NCBI GenBank assembly: GCA_963582805.1
Contig: CAUZTZ010000063.1
Coordinates: forward strand, 1-15,407
From: GCA-2687515 sp963582805
GTDB lineage: Bacteria > Pseudomonadota > Alphaproteobacteria > Rhodospirillales > UBA2165
Length of the DNA: 15,407 bases
Direction of reading: 5' to 3'
The translations under genes were made by a program, and so were the position numbers. This document shows positions 1-7,104 of this stretch, piece by piece. Below the pieces are notes generated by a model. The model saw only the letters and a list, made by a program, of their open reading frames with translations. It did no database searches and was not told where the DNA came from. The number at the start of each line of letters is the position of its first letter. Position 1 is the stretch's first letter.

Positions 1-195
1 TTGCATCGACTGTTTTAGGTGAGGAATTACCTTCGCCCTTTAGTTCGGGCAGCACGGTACTAAGGCCAATTGCCGAACGCCCAGGATCGATCCGAAGCGG
101 GCGCGCCAGTTGGAATCGATTGATTTCCCGATTGTAATTGCTAAATTCGCCCACGAATTTACGGCCAAAACCCGCTCGAACAAGAGGCAGTGACC
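1..195. other. Left-edge region before the carbonic anhydrase gene
   Basis: No confident gene lies here. One leftward frame is free of stops from about position 187 to the left edge and contains a GTG at 154-152, so about 51 codons of a gene leaving the window are possible. Its translation includes a protein-like stretch around Arg-Pro-Leu-Arg-Ile-Asp-Pro. However, its third-codon-position GC is only about 45 percent, which looks low for this GC-rich window, and no ribosome binding site precedes the GTG. A rightward frame (3-137) is also open but has no start. I treat the region as intergenic or the very 5' end of a leftward neighbour, and cannot decide between them. Confidence 0.3.
142..161. 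promoter_or_regulatory. 8-bp inverted repeat, candidate operator
   Basis: A perfect 8-bp inverted repeat (TAAATTCG / CGAATTTA) is separated by 4 bases (CCCA). It sits 34 nt before the ATG of the carbonic anhydrase gene. Its AT-rich arms and lack of a following T-run fit a protein-binding site better than a terminator. The binding protein is unknown. Confidence 0.3.
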
Positions 196-720
196 ATGAA
201 ATACCGGCTAGGCGGCGACAAAATGAGCAGCGATGGGGCCGAGTTCTGGATCGCGCCGAGCGCCGATGTCATCGGCCGGGTGAATTTAAGCCGCAATGTC
301 AGCATCTGGTGGCAGGCGGTTCTGCGCGCCGATAACGAGCCCATCAACATCGGCGAGAATACCAATATCCAGGACGGCTCGGTGCTGCATACCGATCCCG
401 GCTTCCCGATCCATATCGGCAGCAATGTCTCGGTCGGCCACATGTGCATGCTGCATGGCTGCTCAGTCGGCGACGGCAGCCTGGTCGGCATCGGCAGTAT
501 CGTTCTAAACGGTGCCACGATCGGGAAAAACTGCCTGATCGGCGCCAACTCGCTGATCGTCGAGGGCAAGGACATACCGGACAATTCCCTGGTCATGGGC
601 TCGCCCGGCAAGGTGGTCAAAGAGATTACGCCCGAGCAAAGAGAAACGCTGCTGCGCAACGCCGACGGCTACGTCAAACGCTGGCAGCGCTACCGGGATG
701 AATTATCCGTGGATGAATAA
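196..720 (+). CDS. Gamma carbonic anhydrase family protein (YrdA/PaaY/CaiE-like)
   Basis: A 174-residue left-handed beta-helix (hexapeptide-repeat) protein. Residues about 18-135 carry the repeating I/V-G-x-N-x pattern. The three zinc-ligand histidines of the family are present: His65 (in VLHTD), His82 and His87 (in GHMCMLHGC), together with conserved Arg44, Asp46, Gln59 and Asp60. The C-terminal helix (about 142-174) is as in YrdA/PaaY. Such proteins form trimers in the cytoplasm. Some hydrate CO2 reversibly, while others (PaaY) are thioesterases linked to CoA pathways, so the reaction is not certain here. I chose ATG 196 because AGAGG at 183-187 lies 8 nt upstream; an in-frame GTG at 190 is too close to that site. 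It converges on frc, 12 bp away. Beside an oxalate pathway that releases CO2, or one that uses acyl-CoAs, either activity would make sense (inference). Confidence 0.92.
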   Translation: MKYRLGGDKMSSDGAEFWIAPSADVIGRVNLSRNVSIWWQAVLRADNEPINIGENTNIQDGSVLHTDPGFPIHIGSNVSVGHMCMLHGCSVGDGSLVGIGSIVLNGATIGKNCLIGANSLIVEGKDIPDNSLVMGSPGKVVKEITPEQRETLLRNADGYVKRWQRYRDELSVDE

Positions 721-738
721 TCCGGCGCGGGGTTATTC
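715..738. terminator. Hairpin spanning two convergent stop codons
   Basis: GAATAA (715-720) pairs with TTATTC (733-738), and CC (722-723) pairs with GG (731-732), leaving one bulged T and a 7-base loop. The TAA stops of the carbonic anhydrase gene and of frc both lie in the stem. There is no long T-run, so a bidirectional terminator or transcript-end stabiliser is plausible but weak. Confidence 0.35.
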
Positions 739-2010
739 CGCTGCTTGGGTCTTCGGCTCGCCGACCGCGCCGGATGCATAGATATCGTTGATCTCGTCGT
801 CGGAGTACTGCAAGACGTCGCGCAGAATTTCATCCGTATGTTCGCCCAAAAGCGGCGAGCGCAAAACCTCGGACGGCGAATCCGATAGCTTGACCGGGTT
901 GCCCACGGAGAAATATTTGCCCCGTGTCGGATGGTCGACTTCGACAACGGTGCCGGTATCGCGCAAGGATTTCTCGCGCAATATCTCTTTCATGGACAAA
1001 ATCGGCCCGACCGGAATATTCAACGGATTACAAATCTCCATAACCTCGAACTTTGTCTTGGTCATGGTCCAGTCCTCGATCGCGCCGAACACTTCGTTCA
1101 ACCTCGGCAGGCGCGCATTGGGCGTCGCGTAATCTTCGCTTTCCTTCCATTCGGGCTTGCCGATCACGTCGCAGATGTTTTTCCAGACCGCGGCTTGGGT
1201 GATGAAATAGGTATAGCTGTCGGGATCTTCCTCCCATCCTATGCATTTCAAGATGCGGCCCGGCTGGCCGCCGCCGGAATCATTGCCGGCCCGGGGCACC
1301 GCGTCGCCGAACGGAATAGCTTCGCCGTGCTGGGAATATTCGGTCAACGGGCCCGCCGTTTCGAGGCGCTGCTGGTCGCGCAATTTCACCCGGCAAAGGT
1401 TTAAGACGCCGTCCTGCATGGCCGCCGTCACGCGCTGGCCCTGGCCGGATGTCTCCCGGTGGAACAAGGCCGTGACGATGCCGAATGCGAGATGCAGGCC
1501 GGTGCCGGAATCGCCGATCTGGGCGCCGGTCACCATCGGCACCTCGCCCAGCATACCGGTCGTGGACGCAGACCCGCCGGCGCATTGGGCGATGTTTTCA
1601 TAAACCTTGCAGTCCGCGTAGGTGCCCGGCCCAAAGCCCTTGATGGAAGCCATGATCATGCGCGGATTAAGCTCGTGCACCCGCTCCCAGGAAAATCCCA
1701 TGCGGTCCAGGGCGCCGGGGGCGAAATTTTCGACCAGCACGTCGCAGGTCTTCACCAATCGCTCCAACACGTCTTTGCCGGTCTCTTCCTTGCCGTTGAC
1801 TTCAATCGAGCGCTTGTTGTGATTGAGCATGGTGAAATAGAGCGAATCCACATCCGGGATATCGCGCAGTTGGCCGCGCGTCGCATCGCCGACGCCGGGA
1901 CGCTCCACTTTAATCACGTCGGCGCCGAACCATGCCAGAAGCTGGGTGCAGGTCGGTCCCGACTGTACGTGGGTAAAATCGAGTATCTTGATACCTTCAA
2001 GCGCTTTCAT
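733..2010 (-). CDS. frc: Formyl-CoA:oxalate CoA-transferase (CaiB/BaiF, class III)
   Basis: 425 residues, close to the usual family length (about 416-428). The enzyme moves CoA from formyl-CoA to oxalate, giving oxalyl-CoA and formate in the cytoplasm. The start (GIKILDFTHVQSGP), the segment QLRDIPDVDSLYFTMLN, and NLCRVKLRDQQRLE closely follow E. coli and Oxalobacter Frc as I remember them. The nucleophilic aspartate is Asp167, in GDSGTGLH (Asp169 in Oxalobacter Frc). The glycine loop that shields the active site is present as SGGGQPGR. These features separate it from generic CaiB/BaiF transferases. ATG 2010 is preceded by an AGGGAT ribosome binding site 6 nt away. It follows oxc by 32 bp on the same strand, so the two are very likely co-transcribed and run the oxalate cycle together. 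The tail beyond Ala-Ser-Gly is slightly longer than in E. coli Frc. Confidence 0.95.
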   Translation of the reverse strand: MKALEGIKILDFTHVQSGPTCTQLLAWFGADVIKVERPGVGDATRGQLRDIPDVDSLYFTMLNHNKRSIEVNGKEETGKDVLERLVKTCDVLVENFAPGALDRMGFSWERVHELNPRMIMASIKGFGPGTYADCKVYENIAQCAGGSASTTGMLGEVPMVTGAQIGDSGTGLHLAFGIVTALFHRETSGQGQRVTAAMQDGVLNLCRVKLRDQQRLETAGPLTEYSQHGEAIPFGDAVPRAGNDSGGGQPGRILKCIGWEEDPDSYTYFITQAAVWKNICDVIGKPEWKESEDYATPNARLPRLNEVFGAIEDWTMTKTKFEVMEICNPLNIPVGPILSMKEILREKSLRDTGTVVEVDHPTRGKYFSVGNPVKLSDSPSEVLRSPLLGEHTDEILRDVLQYSDDEINDIYASGAVGEPKTQAAE

Positions 2011-2042
2011 ATTTCTATCCCTGGATGAGAATTCAGACGAGG

Positions 2043-3758
2043 TTATTTCTTTGCGACGACGCTTTGCGGATTGAGGTTGCCGATGCGGCCGCTTTCGGTG
2101 CCGGCCTCTGCATCGATCACCGCATTCACCAATGTCGGCTTGCCCGATGCCAAGGCCGCGTTCACCGCTTCTTTCAGCGCGTCCGGCGAGGTGGCTTGCA
2201 CGCCGATGCCGCCGAACGCCTCCATCATTTTGTCATAGCGGGCGCCCTTGACGAACACGGTGGTGGCAACGTCGGTGCCACCGGTTGGATTGACGTCGGT
2301 GCCCCGGTAGATGCCGCCGTTATTGAACACCACCACGCAGACGGCCAAGTTGTAGCGGCAGATGGTTTCGATCTCCATGCCGGAAAAGCCAAAGGCGCTG
2401 TCACCTTCGATGGCCAGCACCGGCATGCCGGTTTCGACCGCGGCGGCAATGGCGGTGCCCATGCCGACGCCCATGACGCCCCAGGTGCCCACATCCAGCC
2501 TTTTGCGGGGCTGGTACATATCAATGATGCTGCGCGTGAAATCGAGGGTATTGGCGCCCTCGTTCACCAAGATCACTTCCGGCCGCTCCTTGATAATGGT
2601 GCGCAACACGCCGAGGGCGCCGTGATAATCCATCGGATCATTATTATTTTGCAGGCGCGGCGCCATACGCGCCACATTGGTTTCCACTTTTATCCGAACC
2701 GCATCGCACCATTCGGCCGGCGGCGCTACCCATTTTTTGCCCATGCCCTTGAGCAAGGCATCGACGCAGGAGCCGATATCGCCGACCACCGGCGCCGCGA
2801 TCTCCTTGTTGCTGTCCATTTCCCGGGGCTCGATATCGATATGGATGAATTTCTTGGGCGCCTCGCCCCAGGCCTTGCCCTTGCCGTGGGACAATAGCCA
2901 GTTGAGGCGGGCGCCGATCATCATCACCACGTCGGATTCTTTCAAAACCAGCGAGCGCGCCGCGCCGGCCGATTGCGGGTGGGTATCGGGCAACAGGCCC
3001 TTGGCCATGCTCATTGGCAGATACGGTATGCCGCTGGTCTCGACCAGGTTCCGGATGGCGTCATCGGCTTGCGCATAGGCGGCGCCTTTGCCGAGAATGA
3101 TCAAAGGCCGTTCGGCGCCTTTGAGAATATCAAGCGCGCGCTTGATGGCGTCGGGCGCCGGCAATTGGCGCGGCGCCGGATCGATAACTTTCACCAGCGA
3201 CGCGGCGCCTTCATCCAGATCCATGACCTGGCCCAAAAGTTTCGCCGGCAGATCGAGATAGACGCCGCCCGGGCGGCCCGAAACGGCGGCGCGGATGGCC
3301 CGCGCGATGCCGATGCCGATATCCTCTGCGTGCAATATACGGTAGGCCGCCTTACAGAGCGGCTTGGCGATGGCGAGCTGGTCCATTTCCTCGTAATCGC
3401 CCTGCTGCAAATCGATAATCTCGCGCTCCGACGAGCCGCTAAGCAGGATCATCGGAAAGCAATTGGTGGTCGCATGGGCCAATGCGGTCAGCCCGTTCAG
3501 GAACCCCGGCGCCGACACGGTCATGCAGATACCCGGCTTTTTCGTGAGGTAGCCGGCAATGGCGGCGGCATAACCGGCGTTCGCCTCGTGGCGGAACGAC
3601 AATACCCGCATTCCGGCGGCCTGCATGAAACGGCCGAGATCGGTAATCGGGATGCCGGGCACCTGGTAAATTGTTTCGATGTCGTTGAGCCGAAGCGCAT
3701 CGATAACCAGATGAAATCCATCGGTGAGCGTGCCGGCTTCTTCTGCGTCTGGTGCCAT
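2043..3758 (-). CDS. oxc: Oxalyl-CoA decarboxylase (thiamine diphosphate-dependent)
   Basis: 571 residues (family about 564-570). It decarboxylates oxalyl-CoA to formyl-CoA and CO2 using thiamine diphosphate and Mg2+. The order is PYR domain (about 10-175), central domain (about 195-360) and PP domain (about 380-560). The activating glutamate is Glu58 (FRHEANAGY). The residues matching Oxalobacter Oxc active-site Tyr120, Tyr483 and Ser553 are Tyr122 (QGDYEE), Tyr484 (GGIYRG) and Ser556 (ESGRIG). The ThDP-binding motif runs from Gly452-Asp-Ser (GDSAFGFSG) to Asn479-Asn480. The frame is open to an upstream ATG at 3836, but the added 26 residues are not family-like. ATG 3758 has GAAAGAG 9 nt upstream and gives LTDGFH at the usual position. 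It is the first gene of the oxc-frc pair and lies divergent from the transporter genes. Confidence 0.96.
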   Translation of the reverse strand: MAPDAEEAGTLTDGFHLVIDALRLNDIETIYQVPGIPITDLGRFMQAAGMRVLSFRHEANAGYAAAIAGYLTKKPGICMTVSAPGFLNGLTALAHATTNCFPMILLSGSSEREIIDLQQGDYEEMDQLAIAKPLCKAAYRILHAEDIGIGIARAIRAAVSGRPGGVYLDLPAKLLGQVMDLDEGAASLVKVIDPAPRQLPAPDAIKRALDILKGAERPLIILGKGAAYAQADDAIRNLVETSGIPYLPMSMAKGLLPDTHPQSAGAARSLVLKESDVVMMIGARLNWLLSHGKGKAWGEAPKKFIHIDIEPREMDSNKEIAAPVVGDIGSCVDALLKGMGKKWVAPPAEWCDAVRIKVETNVARMAPRLQNNNDPMDYHGALGVLRTIIKERPEVILVNEGANTLDFTRSIIDMYQPRKRLDVGTWGVMGVGMGTAIAAAVETGMPVLAIEGDSAFGFSGMEIETICRYNLAVCVVVFNNGGIYRGTDVNPTGGTDVATTVFVKGARYDKMMEAFGGIGVQATSPDALKEAVNAALASGKPTLVNAVIDAEAGTESGRIGNLNPQSVVAKK

Positions 3759-3827
3759 ATTATCAAACTCTTTCAACGGTGACTGGCGGGGCCCAAATGA
3801 AAGCCAGAGCCGGGGCCAACGAAATGG

Positions 3828-3864
3828 TTTAAACAATATTTATTTGGCGCGCCAGACTTTAAAC
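3828..3864. promoter_or_regulatory. Repeats upstream of oxc (two TTTAAAC copies and a palindrome)
   Basis: TTTAAAC occurs at 3828-3834 and again at 3858-3864, exactly 30 bp apart, or about three helical turns. A 10-bp palindrome, TGGCGCGCCA, lies between them at 3845-3854. The region is AT-rich and 70-100 bp before the oxc ATG, where a leftward promoter must lie. I could not pick convincing -35 and -10 boxes, so this is a candidate control region only. Confidence 0.3.
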
Positions 3865-3900
3865 TTGGATTTTTAGGGGCGCTTGCGCGGCGCTGCATCA

Positions 3901-3930
3901 TTGACAGTTGTCAGCCTATTGCCCAATAAT
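3901..3930 (+). promoter_or_regulatory. Sigma-70-type promoter for tctCBA
   Basis: A perfect -35 box TTGACA (3901-3906) is followed, after 18 bp, by AATAAT (3925-3930), which matches the TATAAT consensus at 5 of 6 bases. It points toward tctC and predicts a start site near 3937 with a leader of about 100 nt. The -35 box is embedded in a dyad, TGACA-GT-TGTCA (3902-3913), which could be a regulator site covering the promoter. Confidence 0.6.
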
Positions 3931-3945
3931 CCAGGCAGTCTGGTA

Positions 3946-3957
3946 TGGCATATGCCA
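3946..3957. promoter_or_regulatory. Perfect 12-bp palindrome, candidate operator
   Basis: TGGCATATGCCA is a perfect palindrome about 10-20 bp downstream of the predicted tctC transcription start, a classic repressor position. Flanking CCAG/CTGG words at 3931-3943 extend the symmetry imperfectly. No regulator gene lies in the window, so the protein that binds it is unknown. Confidence 0.4.
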
Positions 3958-3998
3958 GAGGGATAAAACAGCCGATACAAGAACAAAATTTAATTCAA

Positions 3999-4019
3999 TG
4001 AAAAGGCGATCACTTTTCA
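3999..4019. promoter_or_regulatory. 7-bp inverted repeat in the tctC leader
   Basis: TGAAAAG (3999-4005) and CTTTTCA (4013-4019) form an inverted repeat with a 7-base spacer, just before the tctC ribosome binding site (AAGGGAG, 4023-4029). It could be a leader hairpin that affects translation or mRNA stability, or a protein site. It lacks CRP consensus spacing. Confidence 0.25.
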
Positions 4020-4037
4020 CACAAGGGAGTAGACACC

Positions 4038-5036
4038 ATGAAGTATACCTACCTTATGACGGGCCTTGGCGCGGTTGCCGGGCTCGGTCTCGTTGGCTCC
4101 GTTTCCACCGATGCCTTGGCGCAAGGCTGGCAGCCGAAGAAGCCTGTCGAGTTTGTCATCATGGCCGGCAAGGGCGGCGGCGCCGACCGTTTGGCGCGGT
4201 TTATTCAAGGCATCGTTGCCAAAAACAATTTCGCCTCCAAGCCGTTCGTTCCGATCAACAAGGGTGGCGGCTCCGGCGCCGAAGCTTTGCGTTACCTCAA
4301 AGACAAAGCCGGTGATCCCCATGTCATCATGGCGACCCTCAATTCGTACTACACCACGCCGCTTCGCCAACCCGGTCTGGGCGTCGATATTTCCACCTTC
4401 ACGCCGATCGCCCGCATGGCCGAAGACACCTTCCAGCTTTGGGTAACCGTCGATAGCGGCATCAAGTCCGTTAAAGATTATGTCGCCGCCGTCAAAAAGG
4501 CCGGCGCGGCCAACTGGAAAATGGGCGGCACCGGTAAGGGCCAGGAAGACAGCCTGGTTACCGCCATGCTGGAGAAGAAGTTCGGCATCAAGCACACCTA
4601 CATTCCGTTCAAGGGCGGCGGAACGGTTGCCAAGCAGCTGATCGGCAAGCACATCAATTCCACGGTCAACAACCCGTCGGAGCAGGCTGGTTTCTGGAAC
4701 GCCGGTAAATCGGTGCCGCTGGCCTCGTTTACGCCGAAGGGCAAGCTCAAGGGCAAGTTCGGCAAAATTCCGACCTTTGAGGAGCTCGGTTTCGGCAGTG
4801 ATCTGGTCTATTACATGCAGCGCAGCATCGTGGCGCCTCCGAAAGTCCCCGCCGACGTGCAGGCTTTCTATGTGGGCGTGTTCGACAAAGTCTATAAAAC
4901 CCCTGCATGGCAGAAATACCTGAATACCAAGGGTTTGATCCCCGGCTGGTTGACCGGCGACAAGCTGACCAAGTATTTCGTTGCGGAGCGCGCAGCCCAC
5001 CGCACCTTGCTTAAGAACGCCGGCGAAATTAAATAG
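4038..5036 (+). CDS. tctC: Tripartite tricarboxylate transporter substrate-binding protein (TctC/Bug family)
   Basis: 332 residues, the usual TctC size. It is the periplasmic receptor that hands a carboxylate to the TctAB membrane pair. The signal peptide is clear: Lys2, a hydrophobic core at about 5-22, and a likely cut after Ala28 (ALA|QG). The mature start carries the family's first-strand motif (VEFVIMAGKGGGADRLARF), followed by the second lobe's PFKGGG segment and the usual C-terminal helices. The mature protein is unusually lysine-rich, which would favour an anionic ligand. Family members bind di- and tricarboxylates and other small acids, and sequence alone does not give the ligand. 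Its position divergent from oxc-frc suggests oxalate or a related acid (inference). ATG 4038 is supported by AAGGGAG about 8 nt upstream. It is first in tctC-tctB-tctA. Confidence 0.93.
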   Translation: MKYTYLMTGLGAVAGLGLVGSVSTDALAQGWQPKKPVEFVIMAGKGGGADRLARFIQGIVAKNNFASKPFVPINKGGGSGAEALRYLKDKAGDPHVIMATLNSYYTTPLRQPGLGVDISTFTPIARMAEDTFQLWVTVDSGIKSVKDYVAAVKKAGAANWKMGGTGKGQEDSLVTAMLEKKFGIKHTYIPFKGGGTVAKQLIGKHINSTVNNPSEQAGFWNAGKSVPLASFTPKGKLKGKFGKIPTFEELGFGSDLVYYMQRSIVAPPKVPADVQAFYVGVFDKVYKTPAWQKYLNTKGLIPGWLTGDKLTKYFVAERAAHRTLLKNAGEIK

Positions 5037-5055
5037 CCGGCGAATAACGTTTTTT
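5018..5055 (+). terminator. Stem-loop plus T-run between tctC and tctB
   Basis: CGCCGGC (5018-5024) pairs with GCCGGCG (5036-5042) to give a 7-bp all-GC stem with an AT-rich 11-base loop. Six Ts follow at 5050-5055, after a 7-base gap. The tctC stop codon lies at the foot of the loop. The gap makes a full terminator doubtful. Partial termination or 3' protection would raise tctC above tctBA, as is common for binding-protein genes. Confidence 0.45.
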
Positions 5056-5080
5056 AAGGCCGTATCGGAAGAGCCTCTTC

Positions 5081-5578
5081 ATGCGTAAGGCTGAATTTTT
5101 AATGGCTGCGTTGATGGGGCTCTTTTCCATCGGCCTGATGTGGAAAAGTACGGAACTCCCCATCGGCTGGATCCCGGACGAGGGACCAGGCGGTGGGGCG
5201 TTTCCATTTTGGCTGGCGGCGGGCATGCTGGTTTGCTGCCTCGCCATTTTGTTCCGCTGGTTTAGGGGCACCAGCCCGTTTTCCCGGGCCAAAGATATCT
5301 ACATGGATGGTTTTGCGTTCAAGAACTTCGTCCTTGTGGCGGGCGCGCTCACGGTCATGATCGGGCTGATCCATATTGTCGGGGTCTATGTCTCGGTGCC
5401 GCTTTTTTTGCTTTATTACCTCAAATTCCTGGGCGGCCACGGCTGGACGGTTACCGCCAGCCTTGCCGTCGGAACGCCCATCGTGACCTTTTTCTTTTTC
5501 GAGATTGCCTTGAAAATCACCCTGCCCAAGGGCTTTACCGAACCCGCGTTTTATCCGCTTTACGATATATTCCTTTAA
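5081..5578 (+). CDS. tctB: Tripartite tricarboxylate transporter small membrane subunit (TctB family)
   Basis: 165 residues with four predicted membrane segments at about 5-22, 42-62, 83-108 and 118-140, the normal TctB topology. This is the small, poorly conserved inner-membrane subunit that pairs with TctA. A cytoplasmic or periplasmic loop at about 23-41 carries the conserved-looking run of Pro and Gly before FPFWLA (IPDEGPGGGAFPFWLAAG), which is typical of the family. GGAAGAG at 5067-5073 lies 7 nt before ATG 5081. It starts 44 bp after the tctC stop, and tctA begins 11 bp after its stop, so the three are almost surely one transcript. Identification rests on topology, size and neighbours as much as on sequence. 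Confidence 0.9.
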   Translation: MRKAEFLMAALMGLFSIGLMWKSTELPIGWIPDEGPGGGAFPFWLAAGMLVCCLAILFRWFRGTSPFSRAKDIYMDGFAFKNFVLVAGALTVMIGLIHIVGVYVSVPLFLLYYLKFLGGHGWTVTASLAVGTPIVTFFFFEIALKITLPKGFTEPAFYPLYDIFL

Positions 5579-5589
5579 GATAATTGTTT

Positions 5590-7104
5590 ATGGAAACCCT
5601 CAACCTTCTAATGAACGGATTTGCAATTTCGTTCGAGCCGCTGAACCTGGCGGTGGTCATTGCCGGCGTGACGGTTGGCCTGTTCATTGGCGCCATGCCG
5701 GGCCTGGGCTCGGTCAACGGGGTGGCCATCCTGTTGCCGGTCACCTTCCTGGTGCCGCCGACATCGGCGATCATATTCCTGGCGGCGATTTATTACGGCG
5801 CCATGTATGGGGGCGCCATTTCCTCGATCATGCTGGGCATACCGGGCGCCTCGACGGCGGTGGCAACCACCTTTGATGGCCGGCCCATGGCCTTGAAGGG
5901 CCGCGCGGACTACGCCCTCATCGCCGCCGCCGTTGCCTCGTTTATCGGCGGCACCATTTCCGTGATCCTGTTCACCTTGTTCGCCCCGCCGCTGGCCGAG
6001 GTGGCTCTGGCGTTCGGGCCGCCGGAAGAATTTGCGTTGATGATCTTGGCCTTCGCGACCTTTATCGGGCTTGGCACCGACGACATTGCGAAGACCTTTT
6101 TCTCGATCTTCATCGGTCTGGTGATGAGCGCCGTTGGCCTCGATATCGTCTCGGGCCAGCCGCGCCTGATATTCGGCGACCTGCCGGGCTTTTTCCACGG
6201 CGTCAATTTCCTGGTTCTGGCGATCGGCATATACGGCATCGGCGAGATGCTGTGGGTGATCGAATCGAGCAAGGGCAAAGCGGTTATATCCGAGGCCACG
6301 GTTTCCGTTGCCCGCACCATTGATGCGCTGAAATTGTTGCTGAAAACCTGGAAATCCATGCTGATGGGATCGTTGCTCGGCTATTTTGTCGGCATCCTGC
6401 CGGCCGCCGGCGCGACGCCGGGCTCGCTGATGGCGTACGGGGTTGCCAAAACCACCGCCAAAGATCCTGAATCCTACGGCCAAGGCAATATCGACGGGGT
6501 GGTGGCGCCGGAAGCGGCCAACAACGCGGCCAGCACCGGATCCATGCTGCCCATGCTGACCCTCGGCATTCCCGGCTCGCCAACCACCGCGATCTTGCTC
6601 GGCGGCATGGTTATCTGGGGCTTGGAGCCGGGCCCGCTTCTGTTCGTCGAGCATAAGGATTTCGTCTGGGGTCTGATCGCCAGTCTTTATTCGGCCAATT
6701 TTTTCGCTCTGGTTATCAACATCGCGTTTATTCCAGTGTTCATCTGGGTCTTGAAAATGCCGTTTACCGTTTTGGCGCCGATCATATTCGTGCTCTGCAT
6801 CATCGGCGGCTTCGCGCCGACCAAAAGCATGCACGATGTCTGGCTGATGCTTTTGTTCGGCGTGGTCGGCTATTTGATGCGCAAACTGGATTACCCGATG
6901 GCGCCGGCGGTCCTGGCGATTGTGCTTGGCCCCCTGGCGGAACGCTCCATGCGCCAATCGCTGATCGGCAGCCACGGCGACGTAACCATATTTTTTGGGC
7001 GCCCCATTTCGGGAACCATCATGGTCATCGCCATCGCATTGCTGGTGTATCCCTTGTACAAATTGCTGAAGAACAAATACTTCCCGAAGACCGGCGCCGC
7101 TTAA
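5590..7104 (+). CDS. tctA: Tripartite tricarboxylate transporter large permease (TctA family)
   Basis: 504 residues with 11-12 hydrophobic segments, the standard TctA size. It is the channel-forming inner-membrane subunit, driven by an ion gradient. Family signatures are plain: GAMPGLGSVNGVAILLPV near the N-terminus, YYGAMYGGAISSIMLGIPG followed by the DGRPMALKG loop, and the second-half repeat GILPAAGATPGS with PEAANNAASTGSMLPMLTLGIPG. These are the two related halves of the fold. ATG 5590 gives the usual METLNLLMNGF start; the frame could open at TTG 5584, which is less likely. A weak AAGA at 5577-5580 serves as ribosome binding site, and coupling with tctB is likely. Its TAA stop overlaps the stop of the leftward gene that follows. 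Confidence 0.96.
   Translation: METLNLLMNGFAISFEPLNLAVVIAGVTVGLFIGAMPGLGSVNGVAILLPVTFLVPPTSAIIFLAAIYYGAMYGGAISSIMLGIPGASTAVATTFDGRPMALKGRADYALIAAAVASFIGGTISVILFTLFAPPLAEVALAFGPPEEFALMILAFATFIGLGTDDIAKTFFSIFIGLVMSAVGLDIVSGQPRLIFGDLPGFFHGVNFLVLAIGIYGIGEMLWVIESSKGKAVISEATVSVARTIDALKLLLKTWKSMLMGSLLGYFVGILPAAGATPGSLMAYGVAKTTAKDPESYGQGNIDGVVAPEAANNAASTGSMLPMLTLGIPGSPTTAILLGGMVIWGLEPGPLLFVEHKDFVWGLIASLYSANFFALVINIAFIPVFIWVLKMPFTVLAPIIFVLCIIGGFAPTKSMHDVWLMLLFGVVGYLMRKLDYPMAPAVLAIVLGPLAERSMRQSLIGSHGDVTIFFGRPISGTIMVIAIALLVYPLYKLLKNKYFPKTGAA

Noticed and set aside
2025..2897. Long rightward open frames (2025-2897 and 2973-3782) antisense to oxc
   Set aside because: They are complements of a well-identified gene and show the same His/Gly/Asp-rich shadow composition without recognisable motifs.
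3759..3836. N-terminal extension of oxc to ATG 3836
   Set aside because: The extra residues are not family-like, the TTTAAAC repeat lies within them, and ATG 3758 has a usable ribosome binding site and the normal protein length.
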